From contig JBKBNY010000020.1 of NCBI GenBank assembly GCA_046295175.1, positions 1 through 41,928 of the forward strand: a DNA stretch of 41,928 nt, read 5' to 3'. Below are positions 24,628 to 32,355 of the stretch, piece after piece. The DNA is from JALOLV01 sp046295175. Its GTDB lineage: Bacteria > Bacteroidota > Bacteroidia > Cytophagales > Spirosomataceae. The notes beneath the pieces were generated by a model, which was not told where the DNA came from, made no database searches, and worked only from the letters and a program-made list of their open reading frames with translations. Numbering within the stretch: position 1 is the stretch's first letter; each line of letters begins with the position of its first letter. The translations under genes and the position numbers were made by a program.

Positions 24628-25855
24628 GGCCAATAAAAATACAAATCTGAACACAGAAGAACTCAAAAAGTATCTGGCAGGAGACGCTACGCCAAAGCAG
24701 CAGCATTTGGTTGAGAAACAATTGCTCGATGATGCTTTTTTGAACGATGCTGCCGCTGGTTTTGAGGCTTTGAAGTCGGATGGTGTAAACGATAAAAAAT
24801 CAATCGAAGATTTAAAAAATCGTTTGTCGAATCGAGTGAATAGTCAGGATAAAAAAGAAATAAGGGTTATTCCGCTCTGGCAAAAAGTATCGATTGCGGC
24901 TTCGATTGTGATATTATTGAGCGTTGGGATTTCGCTTTTATTTGATTCCGAAACCAAAGAATCCCAGATTTCAACAATCCCGATTCAATCTGCCCCTAAA
25001 TCATCGCCTGAGATTTCGGAGATGCGAGAAGAAGCTACGGCAAGTATTCCACAAGACCGAGCCAAAAAAGATAATCTGGAACAACCTAAACCGACAACTC
25101 AACCTACCGAAAGCAGCACAGAAACGCTAAATAAATCTGAACCCATTGCCGCTATCGAAGATAAAAGCCAAGCCGAAGTAGTGCAACAAGCCTCGGACAG
25201 AGTAATCGAAACGCCAAGAGAAATAAAGCCAGCGGCTGCCCCGCCGATGATTGAGAAGAAAAAAGAAGAAACGGTGGTTTTTAAAGGGCAAGTTCTCGAT
25301 TCGGAGAATAACCCTGTTATTGGAGCAATGGTTCTTAAAAAAGGAAGCAATACGGGTTTTACTACCGATATGAATGGTGTTTTTAGGGCTGAAGACCTTA
25401 AAATAGGGGATGTTTTGGAAGTGAAATCAATCGGGTATGTGAGTGAAGAAATCGTTGTGAAAGATACTGATTTGGGGAAAATTAAATTGAATGATGATAC
25501 ACAAACTTTATCGGAAGTTGTTGTTACGGGTAAGCCCAAACCCGTGCAGGTTGTCAAAGAGTTATCTCAAGAACCCGTACCGGTTAGCGGTTGGAATGGT
25601 TTTGATAATTATCTTATTAATTCACTTAGAAGTACAGGGGCCGTCTCTACATTGAAGTTTGACGAGCCACTCAAAATCCGTTTCAATGTTGACCCAAGTG
25701 GCAACCCGTCAGATATAAAAGTCGATAACAATATCAGCAAAGAGCAAGCCGAAAAGGTCATTTCGCTTATAGAAAAGGGGCCCAAATGGAAACCCGCCCG
25801 CAAAAAAGGTAAAAAAGTAAAGAAAGAGGTTACTCGAGAAATTAAAATCAATTAA
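24620..25855 (+). CDS. Anti-sigma-like membrane protein with SusC-type regulatory and TonB-C-like domains
   Basis: 411 residues. The N-terminal cytoplasmic part (1-85) has EELKKYLAGDATPKQQHLVEKQLLDD, like Bacteroidota anti-sigma factors. One membrane segment lies at 88-107. A long Pro/Ser/Thr/Glu-rich periplasmic linker (110-215) leads to a carboxypeptidase-regulatory-like domain (219-291, FKGQVLDSENNPVIGAMV, GFTTDMNGVF) and the SusC-like LSEVVVTG (298-304). The C-terminus (about 325-411) resembles a TonB C-terminal fold (IRFNVDPSGNPSDIKV, GPKWKPARKKGK, VTREIKI). Sequestering the upstream sigma factor and sensing a periplasmic or outer-membrane signal is inferred. Its stop codon shares TTAA with the convergent gene. 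Confidence 0.82.
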   Translation: MSKANKNTNLNTEELKKYLAGDATPKQQHLVEKQLLDDAFLNDAAAGFEALKSDGVNDKKSIEDLKNRLSNRVNSQDKKEIRVIPLWQKVSIAASIVILLSVGISLLFDSETKESQISTIPIQSAPKSSPEISEMREEATASIPQDRAKKDNLEQPKPTTQPTESSTETLNKSEPIAAIEDKSQAEVVQQASDRVIETPREIKPAAAPPMIEKKKEETVVFKGQVLDSENNPVIGAMVLKKGSNTGFTTDMNGVFRAEDLKIGDVLEVKSIGYVSEEIVVKDTDLGKIKLNDDTQTLSEVVVTGKPKPVQVVKELSQEPVPVSGWNGFDNYLINSLRSTGAVSTLKFDEPLKIRFNVDPSGNPSDIKVDNNISKEQAEKVISLIEKGPKWKPARKKGKKVKKEVTREIKIN

Positions 25856-26874
25856 TGCACCAAAAGAGCATTGAGGTTCATCTCAACGACTTCGCCCATT
25901 GTTGTGCATCTATAAAAAGCTTCATTTTTATGAAAGCGTGCCAGTTCACTTTTAAGTTTTTCGAGGTTGTCGGGTAGGCATATCGTATCTTTCTTCATGG
26001 TTTCGAGTAGGTCGTGCATTCTTACTTTTTCGTCACGGTATCTGCTCGCAATCAGTGTTCTTTCTTCAATCTGGTACTGTCTCACTGACTCGGGCGTCAT
26101 GTATTTCATACCTAATTCGATAAAAGCGTTGTTTTGCTTAAAATATTGCGGCATATACACCGAGCGGCTGCCTTCGTAGCTCTGTTGGTCGAAATCTATC
26201 GCACGGATTCGGTAGTGAAAATCCTCAAAATCGGGCGTGATAATAACCACAAAATTAGACGAGTGCATATCTCCCAGAAGCCTTACAAAACAACGCTCGT
26301 TGAATTTGATAAATTCTTTGGTTAATCGAATCGGATTAAGGTTAAGGTCGTTCATGTGGTTAAGCATGAATTGGTCACCCGGAATCCCCGCGATGTGTTC
26401 TTCTACGAGGGTATCTTCACAAGTACAATAACTGATGACATTGGGCGAAAGCAAATGCTCTAATTCGAGCCCATAAACCCGCGAGGCATCGGCGTTTTTT
26501 ATGTAGAAATAATCGAAGTTGTCGTTTATTTTGTTTGTAATCCGAATCCTGAACGGATTTGTATTGGCATACGTACAAGTATCAACCCTATCAACAACCA
26601 AGTGCTTGATTACCGAGGCATCACCGTCGGTTTTGAGGTCGGCGTAGATTATTTTTAGATTTTCGTAAATGTCTTGTAAATCGCTCTGCGGATAAAAGAC
26701 CGTTTCCCAGAGGGTATCTTTCCCTTTTTTATCGTAGAGCGGAATTCGGTTATCGTAACGCTTGAGGTCGGTGTATTTGAGCGGAAGTTTTACCTCACGG
26801 TCGTATTTTGTGAGATATTTACGCAATTTCGACGAAATCTTAAACGGTATTTTCTTTTTTGAGATAAGGGCCAT
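25852..26874 (-). CDS. APH/kinase-like protein of unknown function
   Basis: 340 residues. I do not recognise the family by name, but protein-kinase-like landmarks occur in order: a beta3 lysine (FYIKNA, Lys126), a helix-C glutamate (GLELEHLL, Glu137/139), a hinge-like EEHIAG (158-163), the catalytic loop LGDMHSSNF with Asp202, His204 and Asn207, and the metal site AIDFD (Asp227, Asp229). The GDxHxxN form is that of aminoglycoside phosphotransferases and related small-molecule kinases. No signal peptide is seen. It follows the putative nuclease gene by 18 bp in the same direction; its codon use resembles the core genes more than that of the nuclease pair. The substrate is unknown. Confidence 0.7.
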   Translation of the reverse strand: MALISKKKIPFKISSKLRKYLTKYDREVKLPLKYTDLKRYDNRIPLYDKKGKDTLWETVFYPQSDLQDIYENLKIIYADLKTDGDASVIKHLVVDRVDTCTYANTNPFRIRITNKINDNFDYFYIKNADASRVYGLELEHLLSPNVISYCTCEDTLVEEHIAGIPGDQFMLNHMNDLNLNPIRLTKEFIKFNERCFVRLLGDMHSSNFVVIITPDFEDFHYRIRAIDFDQQSYEGSRSVYMPQYFKQNNAFIELGMKYMTPESVRQYQIEERTLIASRYRDEKVRMHDLLETMKKDTICLPDNLEKLKSELARFHKNEAFYRCTTMGEVVEMNLNALLVH

Positions 26875-26892
26875 TGTGGTAGGGTGGTCATT

Positions 26893-27369
26893 TTAATGGT
26901 CTATTTGAGGGAAATCTGTAAAGTCTCGTACATATCTTGTTAAATCTTGTCCTGAACAAACCACTTTATTCTTTGTGTAAGAAAAGTAGAAATTTATATT
27001 TCCGTTAGATTCTGTACCCATTTTGGTATTTTCAAACAAGTCAAGAAGGTAATCTTGCCTGATTATAATTGGTTTAGACCAATCATCATCGCATCTAACG
27101 ATAAATATGTAGTGAACTAAAATATTTGTGATATTACGAAGGTTTTTGAGGGAGATACTGAATTGTCCACTAAAACCGCCTTTTCTTGGGGTAAATTTTG
27201 AGGTTTTTACCTGTATTCTTCTTAAAGTACCATTATCATCTTGTACAACAAAAATATCATCACCAATATCAACCTCAGGGATTGCGACGTTCCATCCCAA
27301 TATCAAAAATTCGGACATTACCGTAAGATGCCCTGCTTTACCTAAATATTGATTATACTTTTTCGTCAC
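26893..27369 (-). CDS. Putative PD-(D/E)XK nuclease-like protein
   Basis: 158 residues from a GTG at 27369. The first third fits a restriction-endonuclease-like core: GKAGHLTVMSEFLILGWNV (Glu20), EVDIGDDIFVV (Asp37) and RIQVKTSK (Gln53-x-Lys55), the E...D...QxK pattern of this fold. The rest (IFIVRCDDDW, IIIRQDYLLDLFEN) is also common in small nucleases of the DUF4365 kind. No known system was recognised. The start overlaps the upstream gene's stop by 17 bp, indicating translational coupling. It is AT-rich relative to the M1 and kinase-like genes around it, suggesting transfer. Confidence 0.6.
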   Translation of the reverse strand: MTKKYNQYLGKAGHLTVMSEFLILGWNVAIPEVDIGDDIFVVQDDNGTLRRIQVKTSKFTPRKGGFSGQFSISLKNLRNITNILVHYIFIVRCDDDWSKPIIIRQDYLLDLFENTKMGTESNGNINFYFSYTKNKVVCSGQDLTRYVRDFTDFPQIDH

Positions 27370-27658
27370 GAGGAGTTAGTTTATGCAGAATATTTCCAGT
27401 TTGAGAATCAACAAAGAGAATCTCATCTAATTTTTTTAAATCAGAACTATTTTCAACCCCCAGTAATGCTGGATAAATATAGTTTTCTAATCGTCCAAGG
27501 TATATTTCAAATTCACTTTTAGTATCGTAGCCAACGAATATGTTGTTGGCAGGACGTGAATTTGGAAACATTTTTTTTATAACTGACCGAATTGATGGAG
27601 TAATACTAAATGAATATCCATCCATTTGTTTATTTACATTTATTTTAATTGCCTCCAT
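27353..27658 (-). CDS. Small hypothetical protein coupled to the nuclease-like gene
   Basis: 101 residues from the ATG at 27658; the longer frame to 27751 would overlap the M1 peptidase gene and is rejected. Segments include MEAIKINVNKQMDGYSFSIT, SVIKKMFPNSRPANNIFVGY and LDEILFVDSQTGNILHKLTP. No signal peptide, membrane segment or known domain is seen. It shares 17 bp with the nuclease-like gene and is AT-rich. An antitoxin, inhibitor or targeting partner of the nuclease would fit the arrangement, but nothing in the sequence proves it. Confidence 0.55.
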   Translation of the reverse strand: MEAIKINVNKQMDGYSFSITPSIRSVIKKMFPNSRPANNIFVGYDTKSEFEIYLGRLENYIYPALLGVENSSDLKKLDEILFVDSQTGNILHKLTPRDEKV

Positions 27659-27708
27659 TATGTCTTTTATTTTTAATACAAATGTAAAACTTTTTCCAAA
27701 TAAAGTTA

Positions 27709-29598
27709 TTATACCCAACCCGCTATCCAAACCAACATATTCTGCAACCAAAACATTGCCTTGAGGGCGTATTTGGTGTAAGTTGCGGTTTTGGGTTTTA
27801 CAGCGTAAGAATTATTGATGAAGTTTAAATCCATCCAAATTTTTTGTTGTGGGTCGATTTTGGCAAAGGCGATTGTCTTTTCAAATCGGATAGACTTTTT
27901 TGCCATTTTTCCATCAAATGAAATCGTTTTTTCTTTGCCATCCGTAAACTTTACCAAAATTTCGGTCGGGATAATCATTTCACCGTTTCGTTTGACAGTG
28001 ATTTCTTTTGCCGATTCGGCAACTTCGATTGAATAATCTAAGGTTGGAGATTTGTACAAAACTTGCTCAAAATACCAATTCATATCACGACCGTATCGGT
28101 AATTGGTACGTTTTGGGGCAATTTCATTGACAATATTGATAAAATCCTTAACGCTTGGGTGTTTGAATCGCCAACGGATGAAATACGTCTGCATGATTTC
28201 GTCCATCGTCGAGCGACCGATAAGGTTTTCGAGGGTTTTGAGCCAAGTGGCGGTTTTGGTATAGGTCATGATTGAATACGTACCCTTCGGATATTCCCAC
28301 GATTTTCTGAAAACCTCCGTGATTTTTGGGTCTTTCATGCGTACGTAGCTTTCTCGGCTCGACTCTGCATCGTTTACTTTGAATCCCAAAATATTGACCT
28401 GCGAACCATTAGAATAGTTTTCGTCCATGATTCGTCCTTCATAATATTGATTGAAACCTTCATCCAAAAAAGACTCTTCAAATTCATTCGATGCCAACAT
28501 TCCCTGAAAATACTGATGCCCAAACTCGTGTACCGTTACGATTTCGGGGAATCTGAGACTGTTTGGCAAGCCCCAAAAAGTACCGCAGGTGATGAATGTA
28601 GGATACTCCATACCGCTCGCTCCCGAGGCATTCATGGGTTGGTCAACGAGCGTCAGGGTAGAGTGCGGATATTTACCCAAATGTTTGGCAAAATATTCTA
28701 AAGCTACAATAGCTGACTGAAAATACCGCTCGGTGCTACCTCGGTGTTCGGGCATCATCATGGCTTTTATTTTTACGTGTCGCCATTGTTTTTCATAAAC
28801 TTCGTATTTGGGTGAGGCTGTCCAAGCAAAATCATGCACATCATCGGAATGGTAGGAGATGGTTTTGGTGTCGTCTTTATTGATTTTTTCGTTTTTGAAA
28901 ACACCAGTTGCTCCAACAATAAATTGCTTCGGAACGGTCATATTGACTCTGTATGTACCAAAATCGGCATAAAATTCGGAATTTGCGTGAAATTGATGGC
29001 AATTCCATAGCCCTTTTGTAGTGTAGCGAGTTCCAGCCGATTCATAAACACCGATTTTTGGAAACCATTGCCCGACCAAAAAATAATCGTCTGCAAAACC
29101 TGTTCGGGCAAAGATTTTTGGCAATTTTGCTTTGAAATCAATATCGAGCGTTATGGTTTCGTTTGGTTTGATGGGCTTTTGGAGCGAAACACTGATAACA
29201 GTTCGGTCGTTTTCGTTTGAATCGTCGGGTTGGATATATTTTATTTTGTTATAGAGCCTTTCGCCTCCACGAATCTTCATGGCGGTAATGTAAATCGAAC
29301 CCCAATTTTCCTTGCTTTTTTTATCCATTTTATCACCTCGCAACCTTCCACCGTCCGATTCTTTCATAAAAGTTGACTTTTCGTCTTTGAAAGCATTGAG
29401 GTAAAGATGAAATTGTAACTCTCGGATTTCGTCGGTTGAGGTATTTCTCCAATAAAGTGTTTCTTTTCCTAACAACGTTTTGGTTTCAGGATTCAGAATG
29501 ACATCAATATCGTAATTGGCGATTCGTTGGCTCAGTGGAGAATTTTGAGCAAATGTATAAAATGAAGATAAAATTAGGAGCAAAAGCAGTTTTTTCAT
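27709..29598 (-). CDS. Exported M1 family metallopeptidase
   Basis: 629 residues with signal peptide MKKLLLLLILSSFYTFAQ. The N-terminal beta domain (YDIDVILNPETKTLLGKETLYW) leads to the catalytic part with the exopeptidase-type GASGMEYPT and zinc site HEFGHQYF (His357, Glu358, His361) plus ESFLDEGFNQYY (Glu380). The family removes N-terminal residues from peptides or cleaves leukotriene-like epoxides; here peptide digestion in the periplasm or at the surface is expected. The C-terminus ends in a hydrophobic stretch (MFWLQNMLVWIAGWV) that may be a membrane anchor. It follows aroC by 64 bp with a strong palindrome between. Confidence 0.92.
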   Translation of the reverse strand: MKKLLLLLILSSFYTFAQNSPLSQRIANYDIDVILNPETKTLLGKETLYWRNTSTDEIRELQFHLYLNAFKDEKSTFMKESDGGRLRGDKMDKKSKENWGSIYITAMKIRGGERLYNKIKYIQPDDSNENDRTVISVSLQKPIKPNETITLDIDFKAKLPKIFARTGFADDYFLVGQWFPKIGVYESAGTRYTTKGLWNCHQFHANSEFYADFGTYRVNMTVPKQFIVGATGVFKNEKINKDDTKTISYHSDDVHDFAWTASPKYEVYEKQWRHVKIKAMMMPEHRGSTERYFQSAIVALEYFAKHLGKYPHSTLTLVDQPMNASGASGMEYPTFITCGTFWGLPNSLRFPEIVTVHEFGHQYFQGMLASNEFEESFLDEGFNQYYEGRIMDENYSNGSQVNILGFKVNDAESSRESYVRMKDPKITEVFRKSWEYPKGTYSIMTYTKTATWLKTLENLIGRSTMDEIMQTYFIRWRFKHPSVKDFINIVNEIAPKRTNYRYGRDMNWYFEQVLYKSPTLDYSIEVAESAKEITVKRNGEMIIPTEILVKFTDGKEKTISFDGKMAKKSIRFEKTIAFAKIDPQQKIWMDLNFINNSYAVKPKTATYTKYALKAMFWLQNMLVWIAGWV

Positions 29599-29616
29599 GG
29601 GATAGTTGAATAATTT

Positions 29617-29649
29617 ATCCCTGACAGGGTTCCAAACCCTGTCAGGGAT
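29617..29649. repeat. 15-bp perfect palindrome CCCTGACAGGGTT/AACCCTGTCAGGG
   Basis: A perfect 15-bp stem with a 3-base CCA loop, between aroC and the M1 gene. It has the same GTT-NNN-AAC centre as the GAACGA palindromes but a different stem. Confidence 0.75.
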
Positions 29650-29662
29650 TTTGAATTAGCAC

Positions 29663-30742
29663 CTACAATTTAGCACTTCTATTTCTCAAATAAAAATCAA
29701 CCATAACTAATGCCGCCATTGCTTCTACAATTGGCACCGCACGTGGCAACACACACGGGTCGTGGCGACCTTTGCCCGAAACAATCACTTTTTCGCCTGC
29801 CTCGTTTACGCTTTCTTGGTCTTGCATGATAGTCGCCACTGGTTTAAAAGCAGTTTTGAAATAAATATCTTCACCGTTCGAGATTCCGCCCTGAACTCCG
29901 CCTGAGTGATTGGTACGAGTACGAACCTTGCCTTGTTCATCGGTGTAGAATTCGTCGTTGTGTTCAGAACCAAGCAACTCAATACCCGCAAAACCGCTAC
30001 CGTATTCAAAACCCTTAACGGCATTGATACTGAGCATCGCTTTGCCCAATTCGGCATGAAGTTTATCAAAAACAGGCTCTCCCCAACCAGCTGGTGCACC
30101 CTTGATGACACACGTTATGACACCGCCAATCGAATCACCTTTTTTGCGAATGTCGTCAATATAATCAAACATTTGCTGAGCCATTGCGGGGTCGGGGCAT
30201 CGTACGGCGTTGTCTTCAGTTTTCGAGAGGTCGAGTTCCCAATATTCCTTATCTAATTTTAGCTTTCCGACCTGCGATACATAACTCTGGATTTCGACAT
30301 TCAACGTCTTCAAAACCATTTTTGCCAATGCTCCCGCAGCGACACGAGCAGCAGTTTCACGGGCCGAGCTACGTCCACCACCACGATAATCACGGTTTCC
30401 GTATTTGGTCGAATATGTAAAATCGGCGTGCGAAGGGCGAAACTTATCGGCAATATGCCCATAATCTTTGCTGCGTTGGTCTTCGTTAAAAATCACCAAA
30501 GCGATTGGCGTACCAGTTGTTTTGCCTTCAAAAACCCCCGAAAGTACCTGAAACTCATCGGCTTCGCGGCGTTGAGTCGTGATACGAGATTGACCAGGTT
30601 TGCGGCGGTCTAATTCGTATTGAATGAATGATTCATCAAAATCCACCCCTGCTGGGCATCCGTCAATCACTACTCCGATGGCTTTTCCGTGCGATTCGCC
30701 AAATGTTGAAATCTTGAAAATTTTTCCGTACGTCGAACTCAT
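29663..30742 (-). CDS. aroC: Chorismate synthase
   Basis: 359 residues from the ATG at 30742. Last step of the shikimate pathway: 5-enolpyruvylshikimate 3-phosphate to chorismate, using reduced FMN. Family signatures are present: STFGESHGKAIGVVIDG near the N-terminus, GRSSARETAARVAAGALAKM, and FKPVATI plus the closing KGRHDPCVLPRAVPIVEAMAAL. Length is normal. It is followed by the M1 gene after 64 bp and preceded by BatD 78 bp upstream, so these may share a transcript although their functions differ. Confidence 0.97.
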   Translation of the reverse strand: MSSTYGKIFKISTFGESHGKAIGVVIDGCPAGVDFDESFIQYELDRRKPGQSRITTQRREADEFQVLSGVFEGKTTGTPIALVIFNEDQRSKDYGHIADKFRPSHADFTYSTKYGNRDYRGGGRSSARETAARVAAGALAKMVLKTLNVEIQSYVSQVGKLKLDKEYWELDLSKTEDNAVRCPDPAMAQQMFDYIDDIRKKGDSIGGVITCVIKGAPAGWGEPVFDKLHAELGKAMLSINAVKGFEYGSGFAGIELLGSEHNDEFYTDEQGKVRTRTNHSGGVQGGISNGEDIYFKTAFKPVATIMQDQESVNEAGEKVIVSGKGRHDPCVLPRAVPIVEAMAALVMVDFYLRNRSAKL

Positions 30743-30795
30743 AAACAAAACCCCCAGTCCCTAAAAATGGGGTAATTTAATAAGGATTTTTTTGT

Positions 30796-30832
30796 AACAC
30801 CCCTTTAGGGGATGGGGGTGTTATTTTTTTCT
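30796..30832. repeat. CCCCTTTAGGGG-type hairpin between BatD and aroC
   Basis: AACACCCC pairs with GGGGTGTT, and CCCCTTTAGGGG folds inside. The T-run follows on the plus strand, but the adjacent genes run on the minus strand, so a repeat is more likely than a terminator. Confidence 0.5.
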
Positions 30833-32221
30833 TCTACTAAAATCAAAAACGAAGAACATCCCGATGAGCATAATTATCACAATCATATTTGAGATATTCT
30901 TAATCACTTCACGGTAATCTGTCTCGATTATTGAGGTATCAACTTTTTCTAATCCGTCATAAATATCGCCTGTATTTGTCGAGCCACTTTCAATCGTCTT
31001 ACCCGAAACCGAAACTTTTATCCTCGATTTAAGCGTATCGTATTGCTGTCTTTTTGAATTGAAATAAATCCAATAAAAATATTTATCGAGGCTATGTTGA
31101 CCCGAATCTTTTGGGATGATTCGGTAACGAAACTCTTTTTCGCCACCCAGTTTACCAACGTATTTAACATCTTTGATGTCTGGTGGATAAAAATCGAAGT
31201 GGACGTCATTCTGCAAAGGTGGCATCGCAACGGTTGCCATATTGCCATTTCCGATTATCCTGAAAACGTAATTAAAACTCTTGCCAGTATTGATTTTTCG
31301 GTTTTCGATATTTTCTAAGAAGACAAATTCACCAACCGATACCTTGTCTTTGAGTGGGTGTGGTGGTAAATCTAAGACCTTGACATTGTACGGTTTTGAG
31401 GTGAATCCGATAGATGTTTTTTGCGTTTTTATAGGATTCCCCTTCGAATCTGTTGCGTATTTATTGAGTTTTAATTCGATTGTTCCAAAATCAATGGGTT
31501 TGTTGTTGAGCGGATAATACGACGCTTCAAAAACCTTGTAGGCCGAATATTTTTTACCACCTATCACAACCTGACTTTTGGGAATCTCGCCTGTAATCAT
31601 TACACGGTCTTCGAGGCAGTCGGCTGGTTTTATTTTTTTGGCGATGGCATCTACTTGTGCGTTGATGTTATCCGGAAAACCCATTGCCGCCGTGTTGTTT
31701 TCGGCTACGTAGAAAACAAGCGAAACCTGAAAGCCCTCGCCTACATAAACTTGATTTTTTGAAACCAATAATGATACAAACGCATCTTCTTTACTATCAA
31801 TCGTTGGGGTCAAATCGGTAGATTCTTCGGGTTCGTCCGTCAGTTTTGCTACTACGATTGTCGCTCCGTCCGACTCGTACTCTTTGCCATTTACGTTGAT
31901 AGAAAATAAGTTAAATCTGAATATCCCGTCTTTGCTCGGGAGGTAGGTCTGGGTAATGGTGTGCGTGATGACTCGTTGGCCACCAACCATGCTTTGGTTG
32001 TGCGAAACCTGCTTGCCAGCTTTAGTAAATGATTGTATATCAGGGAATTGCCCCGTTTGCCACTTGTCGCTGTTTTTGATGATGACCTTAATCGTAAAGC
32101 TTTCATCGAGCGTAATATTCTTTTTGCCCAACTCGATTTTGACATCTTCTTGTGCAACCGCAAAAAGATTAAGCAAAACCAAACATAGACCAAAGAAAAT
32201 ATGTAATTTCGGGCATTTCAT
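30821..32221 (-). CDS. BatD-like exported membrane-anchored protein
   Basis: 466 residues from the ATG at 32221 (a TTG one codon earlier is not used). Signal peptide MKCPKLHIFFGLCLVLLNLFAVA, then several Ig-like beta domains with VKIELGKKNITLDESFTIKV and a QSMVGGQRVITHTITQTYLP segment, typical of BatD (oxygen tolerance) proteins. A single membrane helix near the C-terminus (IVIIMLIGMFFVF) is followed by FSRRKK. BatD proteins usually sit in bat operons with MoxR and VWA proteins, but none is adjacent here. Role inferred: periplasmic scaffold in envelope stress. Confidence 0.85.
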   Translation of the reverse strand: MKCPKLHIFFGLCLVLLNLFAVAQEDVKIELGKKNITLDESFTIKVIIKNSDKWQTGQFPDIQSFTKAGKQVSHNQSMVGGQRVITHTITQTYLPSKDGIFRFNLFSINVNGKEYESDGATIVVAKLTDEPEESTDLTPTIDSKEDAFVSLLVSKNQVYVGEGFQVSLVFYVAENNTAAMGFPDNINAQVDAIAKKIKPADCLEDRVMITGEIPKSQVVIGGKKYSAYKVFEASYYPLNNKPIDFGTIELKLNKYATDSKGNPIKTQKTSIGFTSKPYNVKVLDLPPHPLKDKVSVGEFVFLENIENRKINTGKSFNYVFRIIGNGNMATVAMPPLQNDVHFDFYPPDIKDVKYVGKLGGEKEFRYRIIPKDSGQHSLDKYFYWIYFNSKRQQYDTLKSRIKVSVSGKTIESGSTNTGDIYDGLEKVDTSIIETDYREVIKNISNMIVIIMLIGMFFVFDFSRRKK

Positions 32222-32306
32222 CAAACAAAATTAACCCAAGATTTCTAATGATACACGGTATTTCGCAGATTTTTGAGAAATTGATTAAAAACACTATCTC
32301 ACGCCA

Positions 32307-32327
32307 TTCGGGATTTGTTATCCCGAA
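32307..32327. repeat. Short palindrome TTCGGGAT-TTGTT-ATCCCGAA
   Basis: An 8-bp perfect stem with a 5-base loop in the divergent region upstream of the propeller gene. It resembles the other small palindromes in style, not in stem sequence. Confidence 0.5.
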
Positions 32328-32355
32328 CCTAACTGCAAAGGATTTGAAATCCAAT

